DNA of 64,000 bases from assembly GCA_933228895.1 (NCBI GenBank), contig OW121857.1, positions 76,379,672-76,443,671 of the forward strand. The letters are read 5' to 3'. A program made the position numbers and the translations under genes. This document shows positions 56,836 to 64,000 of this stretch, in pieces; the stretch's first letter is position 1, and the number at the start of each line of letters is the position of its first letter. The DNA comes from Platycnemis pennipes (Eukaryota; Arthropoda; Insecta; Odonata; Platycnemididae). The notes under the pieces are model-generated. The model worked only from the letters and a program-made list of their open reading frames with translations. It was not told the origin of the DNA and made no database searches.

Positions 56836-57870
56836 CTACATCTACATCTAAATCTACACAATACCCTGGAAGCCACCATAAATGTGTGTGGCAGGGGGCG
56901 AATACACACCAACATGCATCAGACCTCATACATAAAAAGGATGTGTAATAATATTCTAAACTTTACAACTTAAAAAAGTAGAAAATAGCAAAGCAAGCAT
57001 GCAAAAACCCGCTGTTTGTTGGGTTAGCTTAAAGTCATTGTACGAACATGCAACTACTAATGCTATCAATTGATACACTAGTATTTATACTATTGGATAT
57101 GTTTACAGCTATTCATATCCCGAATTGTACGTGGATTTGAATTTGTCATTTCGGCAATCAATTTCTATAATTTAATGGTCATGGTCCAGTCTAGCATAGT
57201 AAGTTGGAGTTCGAAAAATATTTTTCAAATCATCAGTGAAAATGTTGTCTAAGGATGTATTTAAGAGATTAATTCTAAATTTCAACCAACGGTCTGACAA
57301 TTATTCCCATTTTCATTCATCTAATAGACTGGTTATGCTAACAAAGTTATCATACCGTCCCTTTACAAATCGTGCCGATCCTCGCTGGACACACTCCAGT
57401 TCATTATTTAAGCTTATCTTGTAACGATACCATACTTGCAGCGTATTGAAAATGAGGCGTAACAAGGGAGTCCAGTTGTCACTTTCGGTGGCAGCTGCGT
57501 CACAGGCATTGTCGTACTCCAAGCTTTCATACCCGTTGCAGGGCACGTCATCAGGGAAATGATCAGGGAATCATTTCCCTGATGACGTGCCCTGCAACGG
57601 GTATGAAAGCTTGGAGTACGACAATGCCTGTGACGCAGCTGCCACCGAAAGTGACAACTGGACATCATCCACGCTGCGAAAACCTACGATCAGCCGTAAC
57701 AAGGGAGTGTCTAATTTCTCGTACACGATCGTCACATTTGCCAAGTATTCTTTTGATGAATTCCAGTTTACGATTTACTTGACCCATTATTTCACGTATC
57801 TGTTTACCCCAAGAAATTTCATGCAACAGACTTATTCCAAGATCACTATCGTCACTACCAGTCACTCAGT
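56836..57870 (-). mobile_element. NLR-1 retrotransposon 3' end (minus), interrupted by element E
   Basis: Terminal motif at 56836-56920 (ACTACATCTACATCTAAATC ... TGTGTGGCAGGGGG). A 3'UTR at 56960-57080 is shared with the 31-kb copy. RT C-terminus: 57420-57313 reads NNELECVQRGSARFVKGRYD then NFVSITSLLDE. Upstream of the insertion, 57865-57700 reads MTGSDDSDLGISLLHEISWG, KQIREIMGQVNRKLEFIKRI and LGKCDDRVREI. The L-V-R-P-x-L-E-Y segment is at the insertion point. The NLR-1 copy therefore existed before element E arrived. Confidence 0.85.
57458..57707. mobile_element. Element E: palindromic insertion with hammerhead core and 13-bp target duplication
   Basis: CGTAACAAGGGAG occurs at 57458-57470 and 57695-57707, flanking a 224-bp insert (57471-57694). 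The uninterrupted 31.8-kb NLR-1 copy (TCTAACAAGGGAAAAGTAGC) has only one such segment, so this is a target-site duplication. The insert starts with perfect 93-bp inverted arms (57471-57563 and 57570-57662, loop CAGGGA) and ends with 32 bases of single-copy sequence (CATCATCCACGCTGCGAAAA and on). The right arm has CTGATGA (57579-57585), 19 bases with GCCC/GGGT pairing, then GAAA (57605-57608) and GCTTGGAG. The left arm has it in reverse. Confidence 0.8.
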
Positions 57871-58264
57871 TCACTATCGTCAACTCAGACAACAAACATG
57901 GGGAAACACAGAAAAAATATGTGATCCACGAATTAATTGTATATAATTACTATGGGGGCTCCACCCCGTCCGCCAATGGTTACACTACCACATTCCTTTC
58001 GCTAATATCACCATTACTTTTCAATGATAAGCAATAATTTTCTTATAGTGTTTTGGATACGTTTTTCCGATTCAATTCGTATAGGCCTATGGAGATTAGG
58101 AGGTTTTAGGAAAGGACATATGCATACTAGCCTACAGGTGACAATGAAGCCAGAGTGTGGATGATTGGGAAGGATTAGCTCAAATTCCTCGGTAAAAAGC
58201 TTTGAATTTTCCATAGCCTCCTATGGAGCTATCGTATTAAAATGAGTAATAATTGAAACGGAGA
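57871..58264. other. Nothing recognised
   Basis: Minus frame 58014-58214 has no domain. Confidence 0.4.
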
Positions 58265-58420
58265 TCGAGTTGTCGTGTTGGTCAGAGAACTGGACTCTCA
58301 CCCCGAGGGCCTATGCTCGGATCCCGACGATAGCAGAGATTTTTCAGTTACTACCCGGTCCTAACATAGTGCTGTGTGGAGAGCTTCGAGTTCTGCACTC
58401 CATCCGTCGGACTGATTTTT
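58265..58420 (+). repeat. tRNA-derived SINE (main family, plus)
   Basis: GTTGGTCAGAGAACTGGACT then CTCACCCCGAGGGCCTATGC and TCGGATCCCGACG form the head. Body: ACATAGTGCTGTGTGGAGAG, CTTCGAGTTCTGCACTCCAT and CCGTCGGACTG, matching the CTTCGA..GCA.T...CCGTCGGATG block of the 56-kb copy. The 3' part is missing; AT-rich sequence follows. Confidence 0.65.
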
Positions 58421-58498
58421 TTCTTTTAATTCATTTATTGTTTTTAAAGTTTACCCAACATATAAATATAATTAAAGGGTTAACAATTAACGATCAAA

Positions 58499-58566
58499 GA
58501 AGATAATACAAATATTATTAGCACTGGTCAAAAACACTAGACAAACAAGATAATACAAATATTAAT
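58499..58566. repeat. Direct repeat, 18-base units 49 bases apart
   Basis: AAGATAATACAAATATTA appears at about 58499 and again at about 58548, just upstream of the NLR-3 insertion. Confidence 0.75.
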
Positions 58567-58604
58567 AACGTGTTTGATTATGATACTGATGTTTAATTAT
58601 GACA

Positions 58605-59245
58605 TAAGTAAGTATTCTACCGGTGAAGGTAGGTTTGAATGGACATTTAATTCTTCCCACCCCCTAAATTTCACACGATGTCCCTCTTCAGCCCCTCATA
58701 CCTCATGCCACCCATCATTCCATCCAAGCTACCCGTTCTTCTTCTCCCTCTTCCCCGCTTACCCAACGCTCTTCCCTCAATCACCTCCTTCAAAACACCA
58801 TCCCCTTTTATTACCTTTTCCATCCACACCTTCTGCCTTCTCCTATTTTCACCTATCAAATTTCTTTCCTCTCCTACCAATTCCAGCACCTCATCGTTCG
58901 TTTTCCTTTCGACTCACTTTATTTTCTCCATCCTTCTCCACACCCACATTTCAAAAGCCCTACGTCTATTTTCATCTTCTTTTCGCAAAGCCCACGTTTC
59001 CGCCCCATATAGTGCAATGCTCCATATTAAACTTTTCACCAGTCTTTTCTTCACTTCCCTACTCAACGCCCCTGTCATTAGTTCACGCCTACGAGTAAAA
59101 GCTTCTTTTCCCAATGCAATTCTCCTTCTCACTTCAATGCTGCTATACCCTTTTTCTTCTAACACACTACCTAGATAGCTAAATTGCTCTACCTGCTCAA
59201 GCTTTTGACGACCTACTCTTATCGTTATACTGGCCCTTTTTGTTC
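58605..59245 (-). mobile_element. NLR-3 copy 2 (641 bp) with 13-bp target-site duplication
   Basis: TTTAATTATGACA is found at 58592-58604 and 59246-59258, directly flanking the element. On the minus strand the frame is open from the CAAAAAGGGCC start (K-R-A-S-I-T-I-R-V-G-R-Q) through LGSVLEEKGYSSIEVRRRIA, REVKKRLVKSLIWSIALYGA, ETWALRKEDENRRRAFEMWV, WRRMEKIK, then one stop (TGA at 58916-58914 where copy 1 has TGG), and on to RGRRRTGSLDGMMGGMRYEG near 58680. A 65-base 3' end follows. Only one nonsense change in about 190 codons suggests a young copy. The RT palm and endonuclease are absent. Confidence 0.85.
58671..59165 (-). pseudogene. RT-tail reading frame of NLR-3 with one nonsense codon
   Basis: Two same-frame halves: 59165-58914 (83 codons, start at M-L-E-E-K) and 58889-58671 (72 codons), separated only by the TGA at 58916-58914. 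It contains the ALYGAETWALRKEDE and FEMWVWRRMEKIK blocks and the basic GKRGRGRRR segment. It covers only the region C-terminal to the RT palm, so it cannot polymerise DNA. If the fixed element length is real, this may simply be passenger sequence. Confidence 0.75.
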
Positions 59246-59314
59246 TTTAATTATGACACTGATATTTAATTATAATTTAATTATTAGGAACACTGATGTT
59301 TAATTATGGAACAC

Positions 59315-59405
59315 TAAGCGCCTTTCAAGGAGAGCATGCTAACGCTTACGCCAGGTTTCTCTCCACCTTTCCTTCGTACTTGAAATATTCCTACCTCTAC
59401 GCAAT
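59315..59405 (+). repeat. 3' part of the main SINE family
   Basis: CGCCTTTCAAGGAGAGCATG then CTAACGCTTACGCCAGGTTT and CTCTCCACCTTTCCTTCGTA match the 3' blocks of the 54.4-kb copy (reverse strand there). Head and body are absent. Confidence 0.65.
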
Positions 59406-59789
59406 AACCTATCAATTCTAAATGGCGAAATTTTGGCTAATGAATCACACGTGAACCTACCTTCAGTACCTTCTAATATCCTTACGTGGGCCTATCTTTC
59501 TCATGAATGTTTATGAGTCATCTTCAAAAATGCCTTTCGTTGTCAAGGTGAAGGTTTCTCAAAACCACAAAATATGATTGAAAATGGGTACATTTATGGG
59601 ATATATTATGATTTGGTACAAAAAACTACATAAAAGAGAATAATTTTATTCTTTACGCTACTGTCTTCTTGCTGTTTCTTGTGCAATTACGATTACAAAT
59701 AGTACTTAATTTTTCGAAAAAAATGCGACATGCTGAAAAACAGATTTCACCCCGTTTAATTTTTTGGATAATAAAAACGTACCTCTCCT
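59406..59789. other. AT-rich, nothing recognised
   Basis: No frame or repeat is supported. Confidence 0.45.
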
Positions 59790-59920
59790 AAATCCTCGTA
59801 AATCTCCTTCTGCCTTCTGATTTTCTCAATTAAATTCTTTTCCTCTCCTACCATATCAAGCACTTCCTCGATCATCTTCCTTTCCAAGCACCTTAACTCT
59901 ACGATCCTTTCCTGTATCCA
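59790..59920 (-). mobile_element. NLR-3-related fragment (decayed)
   Basis: TTCTTTTCCTCTCCTACCAT then ATCAAGCACTTCCTCGATCA and TCTTCCTTTCCAAGCACCTT parallel the NLR-3 segment for E-R-K-x-x-D-E-V-L-E-L-V-G-E-E-R at 58865-58920. Only this segment is recognisable. Confidence 0.55.
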
Positions 59921-60924
59921 CAACTAAATCCCCAATTGGTCGTCAGGCAATTTACCGACCTGACAACCGTGAAAAGTAGGTCCTTTGGAATCTATACTTT
60001 ATCCAGAGGAAAAGTATTGATTTTAGTATTTAAAGTTACATGTTTTATTATTTTTCGGGTTTGACATTAGTAATTACTTATTACAAGGTTTTTCAAGCAT
60101 TTCAAACACTATAAACGTTAAATGCCGGTAAATAAGGTGTGATTTAACGCGCGCCTAACACTCAGCAAATTAACTCCAAAGGTTTTTCATTTTAGCTCAA
60201 TGTCATTCAACCGCAGACTTTCCGATTCCCAAGCATCCGTTCCACTATAAATTCTTGTTTTCAGGTTGAAGTGTCTCCAAGTCTAAACAGGGCGCTAAAA
60301 TACCTCTTGCTTCCATTGAAAAATATACCTATTCTTTAAATGCCGCGGAAAAATGATTCGCAAATTTTTCTGGAGCTAATACTGCTACCAGAGAATACAA
60401 TATTTCATTTTAAATGACACATGGTAGGTATACATTGACTGAATGCCCAGAATCTGTCCAAAAATCATCCCAAGCGGAAAGGTGCCACGGCATATGTCTG
60501 GCCGTCGTCATGTCTTTTACGAGTTGTTGACTCAGGGGGATTGCCTTTTCGACGTCACGTTTTCGGAAGTGACTACGTATAGTCTGACTCATACATACTT
60601 CTCCGTCTCTATCTAAGCAGAAGAGGCAAAGCTTCCATAGCTTGAGAATATTGCCATGAAAAATTTTAGTTCCACAACTTGGTCTACTGTTTTCGCGGTT
60701 TTTCGCGGTATACTGGTGCCTACATGTTAATAGCACTTCAATACTCCGTCCGTCGGAAGAGACGTAAAATAGTGGACCACTTGGTATCTCTCAACAAGAG
60801 CAGGATGATACCAAAAGGGTTTCCTTCAACCCTTCTTCCACTCCCTCAAAATTCTTACCTCTTCCCTTATACCTCCCTTATTGGTACAAAGGATCTTAGT
60901 TTTCCATTTTGTCAGGCTCAATGA
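59921..60924. other. No supported gene
   Basis: Minus frame 60410-60736 (108 codons) contains no recognisable domain and has no promoter or splice support. It is not in an obviously biased tract, so it is the least easily dismissed short frame of this end of the window. Confidence 0.4.
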
Positions 60925-60990
60925 TAGTTGAGTAAAGCCCTCCAATCCAGAGGTAGCGGGTTAGAAATACCAGAAGAGTTATTTCTCTCT
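60925..60990 (+). repeat. tRNA-like SINE head (weak)
   Basis: ATAGTTGAGTAAAGCCCTCC then AATCCAGAGGTAGCGGGTTA and GAAATACC give A-box- and B-box-like segments at tRNA spacing. The B box is imperfect. Confidence 0.35.
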
Positions 60991-61634
60991 ACCCGAGGCA
61001 TATGCAACGGAACAATAAGCCACACCAACAATGGCCCGATGTCATCACACTTTCTCACCCCAATAATACCTTGAGCATATTATTAACATCGCACTATCGC
61101 CAGATTCCAACAATACACGGGGGCATTTTTGATCTCATGCGTGTGAGTAGGCCTTAGAGGGAGGGTTATGTTAACCTGACTTCCGCACAGAACTGCTGGA
61201 CGTTCACCTGGAGGATCAAAACCTTCGCGCGACAGGACCAAGAAAGGCCAGACACGTAAAGAATGTGCATGCGCAAGATATTTTACAAAATCAAGTGCAT
61301 TGGTGAACGTTATTCAATTTGTTTAAACACGTGGGCGCTTAAACCCATAAATTATTTGCATTGCAGTTATAAAGATAAACCCGTAAAGATCGTCACAAAT
61401 AAAAAATGGTTTCTTGTTTGAACCTATCTATATTTATGAGATTGTTAGTGCATGTAAACCATCCTGTCCACAGCTGGTTAAAGGGAATTAATTGAGGTGA
61501 GATAGAGGATGCACATCGGTTTCTCACTTTATAGTACATAACCTTGAATAAAAAGCCATCAAGGGCTGTTCATAGGGATTCGATCACTAAATTAATAATC
61601 ATGGCTGTAATTACAGCATAATCTCACTCCTCTA
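60991..61634. other. Nothing recognised
   Basis: No frames above 60 codons and no shared repeats. Confidence 0.45.
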
Positions 61635-61715
61635 GCTTTTTGATGTTCGTAAACGGACACCTCGTCCTCTCATGGAATCGAACCCGGTTCCCTCAGGTAT
61701 TGGGAGATCCTTCCT
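61635..61715 (-). repeat. tRNA-like SINE head
   Basis: Minus strand: GATGGCAGGAAGGATCTCCC (A-box side) and GGGAACCGGGTTCGATTCCA (B box, excellent match). It abuts the pyrimidine-rich tract. The body is not recognisable. Confidence 0.45.
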
Positions 61716-62245
61716 GCCATCCAACATCGAATCAACTTCTTCCCACGTTCCTTCCTTTTCATATCTCGTCCTCTTCCTGCTTGCCTCCCCATCTCGCCGT
61801 TTCTGAAAGCTCTCCTTGCTCCTGTGCCCTCTCCAGACCCCGGGGGAAAAAATAAAATTCGATTGAACCGAATACCTTCCCTCACCCATCGTCCGAATAA
61901 AAAAAAAATTACGCCCTCCTTCTCACCCCACAGCCCCCACTCACTCTTCTCCCGCATATGTATAACACTACACCCCCACACCCCTTCCCCATTTCCCCAC
62001 CCCCACCCCGAACCCCCACACCCTTCCCCATTTTGCTCGCTTTCCAATTCCAAACCTCAAGACCTTTGGACTCCCTTTTTCCATCCCGCCCTCATCCATA
62101 TTTATCCCACACACACACATACGCATATATATATACTATCCGGTCCCTCTATACCCCTCCCATGTTTTTTTCCTCCCACCCCTTCTTACACCAAGGACCC
62201 GATCAAGACCGGCATTGCCAACCACCGACGAATATATTTTGGAGG
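61716..62245. repeat. Polypyrimidine-rich tract with CA/TA microsatellite
   Basis: CT-rich to about 62200. Contains CACACACACA then TACGCATATATATATA at 62108-62137. Frames on both strands (plus 61824-62327, 167 codons; minus 61670-62053, 127 codons; plus 61958-62269) are P/S/H- or G/R/E-rich and follow composition. Confidence 0.65.
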
Positions 62246-62984
62246 GAGAGGTGGGGGAAAAAGTTTTGAGGATGCAATTTGTCAATCGCCCAATTTGCAC
62301 ATTTCTCCGCTCAGAGCATGGACATGAAAAGGTAGCGTAAATTTTGATGAGTATCTTTCACCGTAATACGCCAGGGAGAATGAAATGAGTTCATAATAGG
62401 TAGCTGGGGGTTTCCTATTCATGTAATACGCCAGAGACGACAGCCATATGCCATGATAAGGGGAAACCAAAAGTCTCAGGTTCGAAACCCACATCAGGCA
62501 TGGGTGCCATGCATGCCTCAGATTTAAGAAATTAAGATACGTGGAGCTATAAAACCTTAGCCGTTGAAGTCCATATGACTCAAGACTGCCTCTACCTCCG
62601 GTTAATTCAAATCATAAAAGACAAACGTAAATCATATAATTATTTAAACATTAAAGTCACTAATAGTTACAGGCTTAACAATACGGAACTTATTAATGGC
62701 AACAAAAGTAAAATTTGTTGGATCAACAAAGTTCATTCTTTCTTTCATATTACGGTTGTCGTATTACACAAGAGAAGTGACATTCATACATAGGTGATCA
62801 GAAGAGTGACTTAGTAATTAAAACACCAGAAATAATTTATAAAAATCAAAGTATGCAATAAGATATAACCCATACAACAACATGTAATAAACAACTGATA
62901 TATGTATAGTAGAAGTCAGTAGCAGAACTGATGTGTATAAAAAAAGTCAGAAATCAGTATGATAGAAAAAATAACATACTATCC
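62246..62984. other. No supported gene; isolated B-box-like site
   Basis: AGGTTCGAAACCC at 62481-62493 is a very good B box and the preceding 60 bases may hold a decayed head. No body is recognised. The 72-codon plus frame 62575-62793 has no domain. Confidence 0.4.
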
Positions 62985-63185
62985 CAGCGGATAGATCGCT
63001 AAGCTGATAATAAGGTCCCCGGCTCTAATCCCAACTAAATATTTCTGGCTAAACCCACGCTCTGTAATTTCCTGGATCTCTAATCTCATGGGAAACTACA
63101 GACCGTACAGGTAAAGCAACAAGCCACCCAACTTAGTTATGTGTAATTCAAATGTCACTGGGCTTATCAGTTTGCTGAATCCTAC
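62985..63185 (+). repeat. tRNA-derived SINE-like element
   Basis: CCCAGCGGATAGATCGCTAA then GCTGATAATAAGGTCCCCGG and CTCTAATCCCAAC resemble D-arm to T-arm of a tRNA. The body contains CCCACGCTCTGTAATTTCCT. It resembles the 49.5-kb element more than the main SINE. Confidence 0.5.
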
Positions 63186-63417
63186 CACAAAACACTGATC
63201 GCCGAGTTAAACAGTTCATTAAATCAGAAAATAGGAAGGGTCCATAAAATACAAAAATTTTAGTACATTTTTCACACTAAACAATCACAACATAATCAAA
63301 ATCTACAGTTTTGGAAGCAAGGCATTAATTATCCGAATAACAATAAAACGTGCGATTATTATATTAACTTAGGTTCTGCAAATATTCTTATTGCTATATT
63401 AATTATGACTACCAGCA
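63186..63417. other. AT-rich spacer
   Basis: Nothing recognised. Confidence 0.4.
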
Positions 63418-63605
63418 GCTAAGGCCACTTGTGCCACGGGTGCGTATAAAGGAGTCCACTGAATTACGTCCCATCCAACGGACGGTGTATTGCACTTGAA
63501 GTTGTCACCATGTGGCACTCAAGTTTTACTGGAATATAACTGAAAAATAAACTTCTTCCAGGATTTGAACACGTTAGAGCCCGTTACAGATCAAAATTCT
63601 AGAGA
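63418..63605 (-). repeat. tRNA-derived SINE (main family)
   Basis: Minus-strand head (decayed) CGTGTTCAAATCCTGG at about 63560-63575. Body AAACTTGAGTGCCACATGGT then CAAGTGCAATACACCGTCCG, TTGGATGGGACGTAATTCAG and TGGACTCC. Confidence 0.7.
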
Positions 63606-64000
63606 ATGCACCACCACAAAATCTGCGGAAAAATAACAGATTTTAAGAATTTATTAACTCTCAATTACGCTGATCTGGTCTTCATTAAGTTAGATACCGC
63701 TCTTATGACGTCTACTAGCTTTCACTTGGCATTGATTTATTTATCAAAAAATATCCGTTCAAACGACTGTTCGTTTCCCGCTGTAAGGCTTCCGGTTTAT
63801 ACACTAGGACGGCAAAGGATGATATTTGCCTCGCAGGCAGTAACTTCTCGTTAATCCTGATGTTTTCTTTCATCTTTGGAAATCCCACCTTTTTCTAGAG
63901 TTCAACTAATATTAGGACGCTCATAGTTCGTCCACCTACCGCCGAGGGTCACTAGTGTGCATGGAGTCGGCTGCTGCTCACACACTCTCAAATACATGGC
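63606..64000. other. Nothing recognised
   Basis: An 82-codon plus frame (63606-63854) has no domain. Sequence runs to the window edge. Confidence 0.4.

Noticed and set aside
61670..62327. 167-codon plus and 127-codon minus frames
   Set aside because: Polypyrimidine tract with stop-codon depletion; P/S/H-rich and G/R/E-rich products without a domain.
1..64000. Bacterial or viral origin
   Set aside because: No operons, no dense coding, no viral structural or replication genes; SINEs, LINE tails and MITE-like elements indicate animal nuclear DNA.

Overview
This window looks like repeat-rich, gene-poor nuclear DNA from an animal, most likely an arthropod. The evidence is the AT-rich background and many short, decayed 3' ends of non-LTR retrotransposons whose reverse-transcriptase (RT) C-terminal sequences resemble those common in insect genomes. 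There are also tRNA-derived SINEs, small inverted-repeat DNA elements and long polypyrimidine tracts. I cannot name the species. I found no host protein-coding gene, rRNA or intact tRNA that I can support. Nearly all open frames are under 110 codons and overlap open frames on the other strand or in other frames. The longest (293 codons, 38783-39664) lies in a low-complexity pyrimidine-rich tract. The window is probably intergenic or deep intronic.

Mobile-element layout. I use four working names. NLR-1 is a CR1/Jockey-like family whose 3' end carries a conserved GGGGGTG / CACACACC hairpin-forming motif followed by GATGTA repeats. Copies lie at 954-1850 (+), 8446-8513 (-), 26914-26980 (-), 31220-31975 (-), 36500-36926 (+), 39820-40445 (+), 53873-53915 (-) and 56836-57870 (-); 43360-43680 (+) is a separate RT palm piece. 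NLR-2 is an endonuclease-RT type element ending in (ATG)n, with seven main pieces, all on the minus strand: 2811-3320, 10169-10735, 20592-21067, 41743-42262, 47777-47863 plus 48401-48640, 49927-50220 and 54021-54235. NLR-3 is a roughly 640-bp RT-derived element at 19864-20509 and 58605-59245 (-), with decayed relatives at 6418-6472, 40465-40870 (+) and 59790-59920. NLR-4 is a single RT tail at 19325-19800 (-). tRNA-derived SINEs, mostly one family, are concentrated in 33-34 kb and 49-64 kb.

Non-autonomous DNA elements. A 537-bp element with short terminal inverted repeats occurs at 22802-23338 and 47864-48400, with a shorter diverged copy at 32757-33225. The second copy splits an NLR-2 fragment, so the pre-insertion site can be read. 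A second inverted-repeat element lies at 27121-27445.

The most unusual signal is a set of five foldback or tail-to-tail structures (1511-1706, 13596-13738, 35700-35860, 45770-45925, 57471-57694) that carry hammerhead-ribozyme-like core boxes (CTGANGA ... GAAA) next to palindromic arms. This arrangement is known from the terminal repeats of Penelope-like retroelements. Two of them (35773-35802 and 57579-57608) keep both core boxes with exactly 19 nt between them. The 57471-57694 copy sits inside an NLR-1 element between 13-bp target-site duplications, which proves mobility. Ribozyme activity and Penelope origin are inferences from reading by eye.

Nested insertions give relative ages: NLR-1 at 1 kb is older than the foldback inside it, NLR-1 at 57 kb is older than the hammerhead foldback inside it, and NLR-2 at 47.8 kb is older than the 537-bp element.
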